A stretch of DNA of 64,000 nt from positions 744,001 through 808,000 of the forward strand of contig CAWJKU010000004.1 in assembly GCA_963843535.1 (NCBI GenBank), in the 5' to 3' direction. This document shows, piece after piece, positions 40,929-51,411 of the stretch (positions are counted from its first letter, which is position 1; each line of letters begins with the position of its first letter). The position numbers and the translations under genes were made by a program. Below the pieces are notes generated by a model. The model made no database searches. It saw nothing but the letters and a program-made list of their open reading frames with translations, and was not told the origin of the DNA. This DNA is from CAVUNY01 sp963843535 (lineage in GTDB: Bacteria > Chloroflexota > Anaerolineae > Anaerolineales > Anaerolineaceae).

Positions 40929-43900
40929 TTATTCAGCTACGGGAATGGTGAAATGGAAAGTGGTGCCCTGGCGGTAATCGCTTTCAAACCAGATTTTTCC
41001 ACCCTGCATTTCTACCAGGCTACGGGTGATGTTCAATCCCAGACCTGTGCCGGGTACTTCCCGTGTTTTTGGATCTTCGGAGCGGAAGAATTTTTGGAAA
41101 ATTTTCTTTTGGTCTTCCTGGCTGATCCCGATCCCAGAATCCTTCACCCAGACGTGCACCACCTGCGGGGAACCAGCGGGGTCCCATTGATTCTGACAAA
41201 CTTCTGCCGCAACATCAATGACGCCGCTTTGCGGAGTGTATTTATTGGCATTGCTGACCAGATTCACCAGCACCTGTGCCAGGCGGGTGCGGTCTGCCCA
41301 GAGGTTGGGCAAATCTGTGGGGATGTGAATATTGAGCTGCTGGCTTTTCTCTTCGATCTGGCGCCGGGTGGACCGGACGATTTCCTCGATGGCGGAAGAT
41401 AAAGGCAGCGCTTTGAAATCCAGACGCAGCCGACCGGCTTCGATTTTCGAGACGTCGTTCAAGTCTGAGATCAGCGTGTTCATTCGTTCGATGTTGGAAC
41501 GGATGGTTGAAAGAAAATTAGCCTGAGCCTCATTCACCTGTCCGACCGCGCCCGCTGCCAACAGCTCGGTGTATCCTTTGATCGAGGTCATCGGATTTTT
41601 GAGCTCGTGTGATACGAAAGATACGAATTCACTCTTGGCAACATCGGCTGCCTGGATGGTGGCTATCAATTGGGCATTGGATATGGCTACCGCGGCATGA
41701 TCGCACAGACGGGATAGGAATCCCAGGGTTTCATCCGTCACGGGTTTTCCCGGCAGGCTTTCGATCAACATTAAACCGATTGTATTGGTCTCGCGCCGGA
41801 TAGGCAGGACTACCTGGCTGGCGGCGCTGGCTAGTATTCCAGGCTTGCCACCATCCGGACCATTAACAGTAAAGCGCTGGGCGGTGCCTGATTTCACGAC
41901 TTCTTCCAGCGAAGTTTCTGCGACTGGCAGCAGACTGTCCGCGAACGGCTCAAGCTCGCTGGAATAGCCCTGTGAGGTCATTATTTTTACCCCATCGTCT
42001 TCGACCAGGCCGATCAAACCAGCCTCGGCATCGGATTGGCGCAGTGCCCATTCCAGGGTGATGCGCATCGTGGTGGCGACATCCAGGCTGGTGTTTAATT
42101 CACGGTCGATGCGCTGCATGGCTGAAAGCTCATCCACGCGGGCTGCAAGCGCGAGGTCGGTCATGGTAAACTGGCGGGCATTTTCCACCGCCACCGAAGC
42201 TTGCCCGGCAAAAGTGGTCAGCAGATCCAGGTCATCCTGAACGAAGGGCGATCCGTCCAGTTTGTTGATCACTTCCACCACCCCGGTCACCTGACCTTTC
42301 ACCAGGAGCGGAACGACCAGGATCGAGCGAGTCTCAAATCCTGTGGTTTGGTCAGTCTTTTTGAACCAGGCTTTGGTATTCTGGACGTCATTGACGATCA
42401 ACGGCGCGCGCTCATTGACGGATTTTCCTGCCAGCCCGGTCCCGGGCGGCAGGCGAGTATTGAGCAGATTGGCGGCAACCGGACCATTCGCTGCGCGAAA
42501 GACCAGTTCGCCGGTATTTTCATCGACCAACAGCAGGCTTCCCGCCTCACAGTCCAATATTTCTACACCGCTTTTCAAAATATTATTGAGCAAAGGTTCC
42601 AGCTCAAGGGTGGAAGTCAGCTGGCGGGTTACTTCGTTTAGGGAGGATAGCTGGCGGGCGCGGCGCTCAGTCTCCTGCAGCAGCTGCACTTTGACGATCG
42701 AACCGGCGACCTGGTCTCCGATTGCCTGCAGCAGTTCAAGCTGTTCGCGTGTATACAGGACGGTGGGGTCGTGTTTCCCCAGGCTGATCGTACCAATCGT
42801 CTGGTCGCCTGCATTAAGCGGAACGCACATCCAACCGGCGATATCTGTCCGGCTGGAAAGCATGCCGCGTTTTTGGCATTCGCGGTTGTAATCATCGGTC
42901 AGGATTGAACGGCGCTGCCTGACGACGTCATTTTCAAGCGGGCTGCCATCCGCGGGAGGGCGGTTTTCGAATTCCGCCAAACGCTCATCGTCAACCACCG
43001 TGAATACCTCGATCAATTGCCCGTATTCGCGGTTGTCCAACATCACATGGAATTCATCGGCAGTGATCACCTGCGATGTTTGAGCATAAATTAATTCCAG
43101 AGTATCATCCAGTGTCAGGGTGATATTTACTCCCTGGGCCACCCGGGCCAGAACGTTCGTCTCACGCACGCGTGTTTCCAGGTTGACCACCACCTGAGCC
43201 CGCTCGATTGCCAGGGATGCTTGATCGCAAATCGCGTCCAGGAAGGAGAGATCCCTTTGGGAATAAGGCTCTCCCGAGCGGCGAGGACCCAATGCCAGCC
43301 AACCTGACAGGCGCTGTCGCCCGGACAGCGGGGCGAAAAGCTGGGCGCCCAGGATATTCAGCCGGGTTTGTTCATTTTGCAGACTGGTTGGTAGCAGGGT
43401 GGTCCCTCCCAGGAAAAGAGGGAACCGCTGTTGCTCAAGATATGTTACCAGAGAGCTGCTTTTCGGAAAACGTAAATCGCTGGTTGGGTGTCCATTCGCA
43501 TCGCGCGCTGCGGTGTATTGGTCGCTAAGCGGGTCGAAAATAAAAATATGCAGGATATTGGGGTCCAGGGAATGATCAATGGAGCCCCTTAATGTTTGTA
43601 AAATCGATGCCAGGTCAACCAGATGGGTCAGTTCACCGCTGAAAGTCTGCACTCGTTCCTGGTAAGCATGTTGTCCGCGAAAAAAGACAGAATCGATGTG
43701 GTTTTGTAGTGCCTGGCGCAGGGGATATATCGCCAGGGCCAGGATGAAGAATGCCAGGCCGTTGATCAGCAGGTTTTGCGTTCCAGTTGAGGCGGAAAAG
43801 AGCAAACCCAGACCGCCAGCGATAAGCGCATAGCCGATGGCAATCAGAATTGCCATCAGGCTGTAAAGAGCTGCCCGGCTGAAGACGTAATTCATTTGCG

Positions 43901-44705
43901 CCAGGCGGTCGCGGTGGATGCCAAATATGCTCAGGATGGGGAACACAACCATCGGCAGGATCAAAGCAGGAGTAAAGGAGAACGTGCCTGGTAATACCAT
44001 CGTGCTTAATCCCCATAAGCTGATAGGGCCAAAGGACAGGATGCCAGCCAGCAGCAAGGGGCGGAATTGTTCACGATCCAGCGAATATGGATCTCGCAGC
44101 CGGCGCCCGCCGAGCCAGATCAGGTAGAATAAAAATCCTGCAATTGCAAACACTGACCCGGCAGCGAAGGCCACATTCCAACCATAAAAACCTGATGATG
44201 TCAGCAAAGGCACAAGCGCTGCCAGAAGGACCATTGCGCCAGCGAATCCGATCCAACCTAACCATGGATGACGGCTTACAGCGGCATCTTCATCAGGAAA
44301 AAGTATCGCCAGAGAGATTAACGAACCGGCTGCCAGAATCAGAGCGGTCGTCCACACTGGGATAAATTGCTGTGCAGTCATGATGTCGAAAGACAGGCCA
44401 ATTACCAGACCGGCAGTGCTTGAAAAGAAGACGTATGCCAGCCCGCTGATCTGGTACCGGCGAATGGTAAAAACCCAAAAACCGCTGGCAAGAAAAATCA
44501 ACCCGATAAAATATGGGAAATTAAGAACAGCCTGTCCCGCACCGTTTTCAGTCTGAAACTGGAACCAATCAGGCCCAATGAACGCCACACTGACCAGGAC
44601 CACCAGTCCAATCAGCAAGGTTCCCAGGGCCAGAATTTGGCCCATCATCATCCAGAATGGGTACCGGTTAATCGACGCCGTGGTGGGTAAAGTTTTTTCG
44701 GCCAT
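40929..44705 (-). CDS. Membrane-bound multi-GAF hybrid-like sensor histidine kinase
   Basis: 1258 residues. About nine hydrophobic helices (10-335) form the input region. GAF-type domains follow at about 360-500, 520-690, 700-850 and 870-1010. HisKA has the phospho-His at about 1025 in SHELKNPMTSIKGY, and the HATPase domain has NLVSNANKYTPQSG, DSGIGISQED and GTGLGLNITRSL. No receiver domain is present, so a separate response regulator is needed and none is in the window. The gene starts 4 nt after the NusG-like gene and is followed by the FIST gene. Confidence 0.9.
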   Translation of the reverse strand: MAEKTLPTTASINRYPFWMMMGQILALGTLLIGLVVLVSVAFIGPDWFQFQTENGAGQAVLNFPYFIGLIFLASGFWVFTIRRYQISGLAYVFFSSTAGLVIGLSFDIMTAQQFIPVWTTALILAAGSLISLAILFPDEDAAVSRHPWLGWIGFAGAMVLLAALVPLLTSSGFYGWNVAFAAGSVFAIAGFLFYLIWLGGRRLRDPYSLDREQFRPLLLAGILSFGPISLWGLSTMVLPGTFSFTPALILPMVVFPILSIFGIHRDRLAQMNYVFSRAALYSLMAILIAIGYALIAGGLGLLFSASTGTQNLLINGLAFFILALAIYPLRQALQNHIDSVFFRGQHAYQERVQTFSGELTHLVDLASILQTLRGSIDHSLDPNILHIFIFDPLSDQYTAARDANGHPTSDLRFPKSSSLVTYLEQQRFPLFLGGTTLLPTSLQNEQTRLNILGAQLFAPLSGRQRLSGWLALGPRRSGEPYSQRDLSFLDAICDQASLAIERAQVVVNLETRVRETNVLARVAQGVNITLTLDDTLELIYAQTSQVITADEFHVMLDNREYGQLIEVFTVVDDERLAEFENRPPADGSPLENDVVRQRRSILTDDYNRECQKRGMLSSRTDIAGWMCVPLNAGDQTIGTISLGKHDPTVLYTREQLELLQAIGDQVAGSIVKVQLLQETERRARQLSSLNEVTRQLTSTLELEPLLNNILKSGVEILDCEAGSLLLVDENTGELVFRAANGPVAANLLNTRLPPGTGLAGKSVNERAPLIVNDVQNTKAWFKKTDQTTGFETRSILVVPLLVKGQVTGVVEVINKLDGSPFVQDDLDLLTTFAGQASVAVENARQFTMTDLALAARVDELSAMQRIDRELNTSLDVATTMRITLEWALRQSDAEAGLIGLVEDDGVKIMTSQGYSSELEPFADSLLPVAETSLEEVVKSGTAQRFTVNGPDGGKPGILASAASQVVLPIRRETNTIGLMLIESLPGKPVTDETLGFLSRLCDHAAVAISNAQLIATIQAADVAKSEFVSFVSHELKNPMTSIKGYTELLAAGAVGQVNEAQANFLSTIRSNIERMNTLISDLNDVSKIEAGRLRLDFKALPLSSAIEEIVRSTRRQIEEKSQQLNIHIPTDLPNLWADRTRLAQVLVNLVSNANKYTPQSGVIDVAAEVCQNQWDPAGSPQVVHVWVKDSGIGISQEDQKKIFQKFFRSEDPKTREVPGTGLGLNITRSLVEMQGGKIWFESDYRQGTTFHFTIPVAE

Positions 44706-44709
44706 AGTC

Positions 44710-45243
44710 TTACTTGCGGTTTGAGTAGGGTGGGTGAGCGCGCTTCTTTTCGATCTGTTCAGAGTCTAGTTCTACCGGTAAATTGCGGTCATTCAACATT
44801 TTCAGCAGGACACGGACCCTTTCACTACCGGAAACGCGCAGGTCAAAGATCGCCTCATAACCAGCGAAAGGTCCTGAATGGATCAAAACGGGATCTCCCT
44901 GCTTGAGGCCGTCAAATAACTCTCCGCCGGCTTCGGCAATCTCGCCTACCCGCTGTCGAATGGCGGCAATCAGATGGTCAGGGACTTCCGAGGGTTCTCC
45001 GCCGAAACGTACCAGGCCGACGGCGAACGGCATGTATTGAAATACAGAAAGACCAGAAGCGGTGAGATCGACCTGTACGAATAGATACCCAGGGAAGTAG
45101 GCTTTTATTTTCCGAGCACGGGGATTAACAGGATGCACGCGGATCCTGGGATAAAACGCTTCGTATCCGCGGGATAAAATTTGCTGGAAAAGCAGGTCTT
45201 CTTTATTCGGATGGCTGTGAATGGTATACCAGGACTTTGTCAT
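44710..45243 (-). CDS. NusG-like transcription elongation factor (specialised paralogue)
   Basis: 177 residues. An NGN domain (about 4-105: WYTIHSHPNKEDLLFQQIL, AYFPGYLFVQVDL) binds RNA polymerase, and a KOW domain (about 112-165: LKQGDPVLIHSGPFAGYEAIF) binds ribosome or Rho in NusG. The usual genomic neighbours of housekeeping nusG (secE, rplK) are absent and it heads a signalling operon, so it is more like RfaH or LoaP, which act on specific long operons. It may promote read-through of its own 5.5-kb operon; that is inference. Confidence 0.85.
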   Translation of the reverse strand: MTKSWYTIHSHPNKEDLLFQQILSRGYEAFYPRIRVHPVNPRARKIKAYFPGYLFVQVDLTASGLSVFQYMPFAVGLVRFGGEPSEVPDHLIAAIRQRVGEIAEAGGELFDGLKQGDPVLIHSGPFAGYEAIFDLRVSGSERVRVLLKMLNDRNLPVELDSEQIEKKRAHPPYSNRK

Positions 45244-45387
45244 AACAGTTAACTGCCTATTACCATGTATTTTGATTATACCTTAAGCCTTTTGGCTGGT
45301 TTTTCTTATAAACTCTACATTAATGAAAGGTGCATGAAACAGGCCGACTAGCTTTTTTAAGGTCAGGTCATTATACTATTAGCAGGA

Positions 45388-47631
45388 ATGATGCCAGATT
45401 TATCCTTCATCGCCGGAAAATCAGCGGTTCCAGTGCTGCCATTGGGCCGATATTTGCCGCCAGTTCCGGGGGAGATGGCAGCCGGATGGTTGAAAAAACA
45501 TCTTAAGCCTGGCGACTGGCTCCTTGATCCACTTGGCGCGACACCTCAGCTGGCTCTGGAAGCGGCCCGGTCAGGGTATCGGATAATCGTCGCCAGTAAT
45601 AATCCGATCCTCACCTATATGCTTGAAACATTGGCGCTTGCGCCAGCCAGGGCAGATTTCCTGGCTGCGTTGGCCGAGTTAGGCGCAGCCAGGCGCGGGG
45701 ATGAACGCCTGGAGACTCACTTCCGCAGCCTTTACCAGACGGAATGCGCTGCCTGCCACCAGGTTATCCAACCCCAGGCCTTCCTCTGGCGGCGAGGTGA
45801 AAACCAACCATTTGCCCGGATTTACCGCTGCCCGAACTGCGGAGATGAAGGCGAGCGCTCCGTTACGCCGGGCGATCTACAACGACTGACCTTACCAGGC
45901 AACCCTCATCTGCATCAGGCCAGAGCCCTGGAAAGAGTGGCCCTTCCGGACGATCCGCTGCGGGAGGAAGTACAGGAAATAGCCCAATTTTTTCTGCCGC
46001 GTTCCCTTTATTTTTTGACAAACCTGATCAACCGTATCGAGGGGTTATCTTTACCGGTTTACCGGCGGCAGCTTCTGGTTGCGCTTGCGCTCAGCGTGTG
46101 TGATGACGCGAACAGCCTGTGGCCTTATCCGGAAGGGCGCAGCCGGCCGCGCCAATTGGTGATCCCCCCTGTCTTTCGAGAAAACAACCTCTGGCTGGCA
46201 TTGGAAGCTGCTTTAGAGAGCTGGTGCCAACCGGGAGTCCCGGTGCCAGTCACGCGCTGGCCTGTTCTGCCTCCGGTCGCGGGCGGAATCTGCATTTTCC
46301 CCGGACGCCTTAAAGCATTACTGCCCCTGCCTGAGGCTATCCCCTTGCGGGCTGTGGCTGCGGTGATTCCCCGTCCGAACCAGGCTTTGTGGACGCTGTC
46401 GGCGGTTTGGTCGGGCTGGCTGTGGGGACGAGATGCGGTTGCTCCTCTACGCAGCGCGCTCGAACGGCAGCGATATGATTGGCACTGGCACGCGAATGCT
46501 CTGTGCAGTGTCTTTTCTCTCCTTGAACAATTTATAGCGAAAGATATTCCTGTCTGGAGTATGCTGCCTGAGCTTGTCCCGGGCTTTCTTTCCGCCGTGC
46601 TCATGGCAGCGGACACGGCTGATCTGCACCTGCAGGGGATGGCAGTTCAGCGTGAAGGTGATCTGGCGCAGCTATGTTTTCTGGGCAGCGCGCTGCCGGC
46701 CCCCAGAGAAAAAACAAAAATCTGGGAAGATATCATACAACAGGCTGTAAAGGATCATCTGCTGCAAGCTGCAGAGCCATCCCAGTATTTGCCTTTGCAT
46801 GCTGCCGGTCTGGCTGCCCTGGTTGAAAGCCGGTTGTTGACGGACGGGCAGCGCAGCATTCAAAGTGAAAATCTTACGCGTTTGCAAAATAGTTTTGGCC
46901 GGGTCTTTAAAGGCCCGTTAATTATCCGTTGCGAGCGCCAACCTTCTACCAATATCGAGACGGGTTGGTGGTGGCTGTCTAAAGCCGGGCCGGTGGGTGA
47001 ACTGGCGTTATCAGACCGAGTGGAAATTGAACTGGTCAAATGGCTCAATCGCAATCCCGGTCGATCATTTTCTGAGATCGAAGAAGCCCTTTTTCATATT
47101 TTTTCGGGTTTGCAAACCCCCTCAGAAGATTTGCTTCGGGTTTGCCTCGATTCTTACGCATCCTTAATGGGTTCGAGTCCACCCCTGTGGCAAATACGCC
47201 CTTCAGAAGTGCCGTCTGTCCGCAGGGCGGATCTTGACACCGTCCGCCGGGGGTTGGAACGATTAGCCAATAAATTGGGATATCTTGCTGATGCCGAGAT
47301 ACCGATGACCTGGAAGGCAAAACAGCAGGCAGAATACCTCCTGTTCCCAATGGCTTCCGCCATCATTGGCAAGCATGTTTTACAGAGCCAAATCCTGTCC
47401 CCTGAGCGGTGTATTTTGGTGGTGCCGGGCAGCCGGATTAACTTGATCCTCTATAAGATGCATCACAACCCTCTCCTCGGAGAAGCGGTTGGTTTGGGGT
47501 GGCGATTTATGAAATTTCGCCAGCTGCGCCAGATGCTCGACCAGCCCAATCTGACCCCCGCGATGTTTGAAAGCCTGGTCGAGGGAGACCCACCTCGTTG
47601 GGAAGAAGCCACCCAACTCAGTATCCTATAA
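45388..47631 (+). CDS. Large protein with degenerate methyltransferase-like N-terminus and zinc ribbon
   Basis: 747 residues, not assigned to a known family. Residues 30-80 look like a class I methyltransferase start (KPGDWLLDPLGATPQLALEA, then a glycine-to-acidic region read here as VASNNP), but the acidic residue of motif II is Asn and no DPPY/NPPY motif is found. A zinc ribbon follows (CAACHQ at about 117-122 and CPNC at about 146-149). The C-terminal half is mostly alpha-helical with no motif I know. The start has a second ATG next to it. It stands alone between divergent and convergent neighbours. It may be a DNA-binding or inactive modification-related protein. Confidence 0.5.
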   Translation: MMPDLSFIAGKSAVPVLPLGRYLPPVPGEMAAGWLKKHLKPGDWLLDPLGATPQLALEAARSGYRIIVASNNPILTYMLETLALAPARADFLAALAELGAARRGDERLETHFRSLYQTECAACHQVIQPQAFLWRRGENQPFARIYRCPNCGDEGERSVTPGDLQRLTLPGNPHLHQARALERVALPDDPLREEVQEIAQFFLPRSLYFLTNLINRIEGLSLPVYRRQLLVALALSVCDDANSLWPYPEGRSRPRQLVIPPVFRENNLWLALEAALESWCQPGVPVPVTRWPVLPPVAGGICIFPGRLKALLPLPEAIPLRAVAAVIPRPNQALWTLSAVWSGWLWGRDAVAPLRSALERQRYDWHWHANALCSVFSLLEQFIAKDIPVWSMLPELVPGFLSAVLMAADTADLHLQGMAVQREGDLAQLCFLGSALPAPREKTKIWEDIIQQAVKDHLLQAAEPSQYLPLHAAGLAALVESRLLTDGQRSIQSENLTRLQNSFGRVFKGPLIIRCERQPSTNIETGWWWLSKAGPVGELALSDRVEIELVKWLNRNPGRSFSEIEEALFHIFSGLQTPSEDLLRVCLDSYASLMGSSPPLWQIRPSEVPSVRRADLDTVRRGLERLANKLGYLADAEIPMTWKAKQQAEYLLFPMASAIIGKHVLQSQILSPERCILVVPGSRINLILYKMHHNPLLGEAVGLGWRFMKFRQLRQMLDQPNLTPAMFESLVEGDPPRWEEATQLSIL

Positions 47632-47663
47632 GCGCAGCATAAGCAGTTCTCGTTTGCCCTGGA

Positions 47664-50600
47664 TCATGGAGACGCTGACGGCGCTGGAGTTTCGGTGGGA
47701 GTAGCCGTTGGCGGAACTGGGGTTTCGGTGGGCGTTGCCGTGGGGGGTATCGGTGTTGGGGTCAGCGTGGGGGTCGCGGTGCCGGTAGGTGTAGCGGTGT
47801 TGGTGGGGGTAGGGGTAAAGGTCGCGGTCGGCGTGAAGGTTGGCGTGGAGGTAGGAACATTGTTCACCAGATGGATGTATTTCTTGGCGTAATATCCTTC
47901 GCGCGTGCTGTTCAGCCGGATGATCAGGGTGAATGTCCCGTTAGGGATTTCACTCATATCCAGACTGTAAATTTTGGTGGGATCCTTGGCTGGTTTATTA
48001 ATCAGCCCGCCAAGCTTCTTCGCATCCAGGTTGTTTTCTCCAATTCCAACACTAAGCTGAAAATCTTTAAAATCTGGTGCATCGATCACCGCATAGATAT
48101 CCAAAGGTGAGGTGGTGATGCTTTGGCCTTCAGAAAAAGCTGAATAAACTATCTTTGGATGCGGATCATCCACTTTGCATTCTCGTTCAGGGACAACAAA
48201 GGGGTTATTTCCAAATCCGTTTTGATCCGCCCAGGTTTTTCCTTGATCCGTTTCTCGCATCCATTTAATCGCCCAGGAATCGGATATATTCATAGCAATT
48301 TTTTCGTCGGTGAATTCACCGCACGCCGCAGAAGCCTGCAAACCAGTCCAGGTGTCGATAGTGATTTTCTTCCAGAAATCCTGGTCTTTGCTGGGCGGAA
48401 GCTGGTCGTAAGCAAAATATTCGCCGCGTTGTTTTTGGCACCACTGCGAAGGTTCCGTGCCAGATATCTCACACACGGCGCGCTCCACGATTCCCGCGGG
48501 GCGGGTAAAAGGGGTAGGTTTGCCGCCGGTCAGGCCCTGAATCGCTACCTTCATAAAATCAGCCCAGATCGGGGCAGCCCCAGTTAATCCGGTTGTATTT
48601 ACCATGGGCGTGTAATCTGCATTGCCGACCCAGACGCCTACGGCGATATCCGGGGTGTATCCCACGGTCCAGTTGTCATGAAAGTCATTGGTGGTGCCGG
48701 TTTTGACTGCAGCCGGGAAAGGCAGGTTAATCACCGGGTTTGTGCCAAACATAGGCACGCGGGATACTGTGTCGGTGAGGATGGATGTGATCAGAAAGGC
48801 ATGCTCAGGGCGAACGACTTGCTCGCCGGGTGGGGTCTTGTATTCAAATACCGTCTTGACCTTTATAATCTACGATCTTCGAAATGGCATACGGCGGCAT
48901 GCGCCTGCCCCCATTCGCAAACACCGAATAAGCGCTGGTCAACTCCAAGGGGGTGACATCTCCACCCCCCAGGGTGAGGGAAAGGCCGTAATCCTGGCGG
49001 GTGAGAGTGGTAATGCCCATTTTCTTGGCAAATGGAATTAATCCGCCCGTATTGTAAAGGCCGATATAATTCAGCGTTTTTACCGCCGGGATATTGTACG
49101 AATTGGACAAAGCAGTCCTCACGCTGACCGGGCCGTGGGCTTTGCCATCATAATTGACGGGTTTATACGGCGGGCGAGTATCGGTCGCTGACCCTGAGGG
49201 TGGAAACTCGCTGGGCACATCCCAGATGACCGTCGCCGGGGTCCAGCCCTTTTCAAAAGCGGCTACATAGGTCAGCGGTTTGATCGACGATCCCGGTTGG
49301 CGGGGGCTGATCGCCATGTTTACCTGCCCGGCAATTGCATCATTGTAAAAATCTGCCGAACCGACCATCGCCAGAATCTCACCAGTCGCGGGGCGGATTG
49401 CAACCAGGGCTCCATCGGTCACTTTTTTGTCTGCCAGGGCGGTCACCTGTTGTTTGACAATTTTCTCGGCCTGGTCCTGTAAACCAGGATCCAGGGTTGT
49501 GTAGACGGTGAAACCAGAGCGGTAAATCGTCTGGGGGTCATATTCCGCTTCGAGCAGTGAGCGAATATAGGTTACCCAATGAGGGCTTTTGAACGCACTT
49601 TTGGACTGAACAAAATTATATTTCTCAATTTCATCCAGGGCACGGTTGGCCTCAACTGCATCTACACAGACCGGTTGAACATTCGTGGTGACAAAGATGC
49701 AATTACGCTCCTGACTTAAGGTAAAGACCAGCTGGATTACTGTAGAAAAGCGGTCCAGGGTCTGAGTTTTATTGGTGTAGATATCATATACCGAGGGCGC
49801 CTGGGGTAAACCGACCAGGAAAGCGGCCTGACCAAGAGTCAGTTTTCCTGCTGATGTGCTGAAATAAGTTTCGGCGGCGGCTTCAATCCCATAGGACATA
49901 TTCCCATAAAAAATTTCGTTAAGATAAATCTCGAGGATTTCTTCCTTAGTATAACGACGCGTGATTTCAGCGGACAGCACGATCTCGCGCGCTTTGCGCT
50001 GAACGGTGCGTTGGCTGCGTTCGGTAGGTGATAAGAGCAGCATGCGCGCCAGCTGTTGGGTGATCGTCGAAGCGCCGGGCCCGGTATAAACTTCACCGAA
50101 GGTATAATTTTGCCAGAGGGAGCGGATGAGCGCCAGGACGTCGAAACCGGGATGGTTGTAAAAATCCTTATCCTCGGTAGCCAGTGTGGCGGCGATCAGG
50201 TATGGGGAGATGCGATCCAGGGGGACATACGTTCGTCTCCCAGCGCTGGGATCGATAATCTCGTAAAGTACATTCCCGTTGCGGTCCAGAATGCGTGTGG
50301 TTTCAAATTGAGAGGCGCGATTGCGCAAATCATCCACGCTGGGCAGGGTGGAAGCAATTGAAAAGTACTGGTAGATGGCGAAAGCGCTGGCCAAAACGAC
50401 CACGACTGTGACCACAAACATCAGGATCACGAGCATTCTGAGAAAGCAGCCCCAGGATGAACGGCCGTTCCGCGGTTTGGATGGGGTTTGGGCTTTTGCC
50501 AAACGAGGCTGCTGGGGGGGCGGGTAAGCTGCCCGCTGCTGCGGTTGGGGTTGGGCATAGGTCGAGCGCGATTGGGGTTGAAGTGGGGGATAAACGGGCT

Positions 50601-51327
50601 GCTGTTGAGGAGGGGCCGCCCGGCGGGGATAATTCGCGGGTGGCGGCTCGCCTCTGCCCTGGTAGGCAGCCGGAGTGACCTGGGTGGCATGCATGTCCAC
50701 CTGGTCGACGCGTTGTGGCGGGGGAGCAGCATGGTTTACAGACTGCGGCGGGATGGTAGCTGCGTCTGAAGCCCAGGTTTTTGTGGGTTGTGTTCCGCCG
50801 GGTTCCTGAGGAAGCATGGGCATTGTATCCGCTGTGAACGGTGAAACGGAAGCCGGCGGCTGGTTCGCCCCATTCCAGACCTGCTCAGATCTGGAAAATC
50901 GACCGGGTTCCATCGGGACGCCGCTCTCGAACGGGGGAGCAGGCGGTGCGGCAGGTTCGTTATCAGCTATCGGATGAATAGGAGGAATGGTATCTTCCAA
51001 AGAGCTTTTTTTTGTCTCAGATACAGTCTTCAGGTCTTCATGAACGCTGGAAGGTCGGGTTAAATCCAGCTCGCTGCCATCTGGCACGGTCTGTTCAGGA
51101 ATCGATTGATCTACCGGGGTAAGTTCTGGCTTTATATGAGCAGGTTGCGTAAGGTCTTGCTCTGGCGCCTGTTCGGGCTCAGCAACGGGTTCGCTGGAAA
51201 GACCGCTGTCTTCCAATGGGGAATTAAGGATTCTCCTCAACCGCTCACCGGGTTGGGTCGGCGGTTCATCGCCTGCCGATCTTTGATTTGCAGGTTCTTG
51301 CGGTAAAGGCTTATCCGATTCAGTCAT
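47664..51327 (-). pseudogene. Class A penicillin-binding protein (PBP1A type), split by a frameshift
   Basis: Reading starts at ATG 51327. A long Pro/Gln-rich cytoplasmic part (about 1-290) is followed by a membrane helix (about 305-335), a GT51 transglycosylase domain with the catalytic Glu in ATEDKDFYNHPGFD, and a transpeptidase domain with SSIK in QPGSSIKP and SNSYN. The frame stops at TGA 48846-48844. The protein continues in the next frame from 48869 onward (VFEYKTPPGEQVVRPEHAF, then KTGTTNDF, the third active-site motif) to 47664, ending in a Thr/Pro-rich tail. A net one-base insertion between 48869 and 48844 splits SxN from KTG, so neither piece should be a working transpeptidase. Confidence 0.85.
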
Positions 51328-51411
51328 GGCTTGTTTCCTCAAGTGACGATTCTAGCACAAAAAAGAGGTGATTTAATTGACCGTCCATCCGACTCGATTT
51401 ACAATGGATAA

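Noticed and set aside
40929..44705. Hybrid kinase with receiver domain
   Set aside because: The protein ends at the HATPase domain; no receiver or phosphotransfer domain follows.
45388..47631. Active DNA methyltransferase
   Set aside because: Only a SAM-like loop is visible; the acidic residue and the NPPY/DPPY motif are absent, so activity was not claimed.
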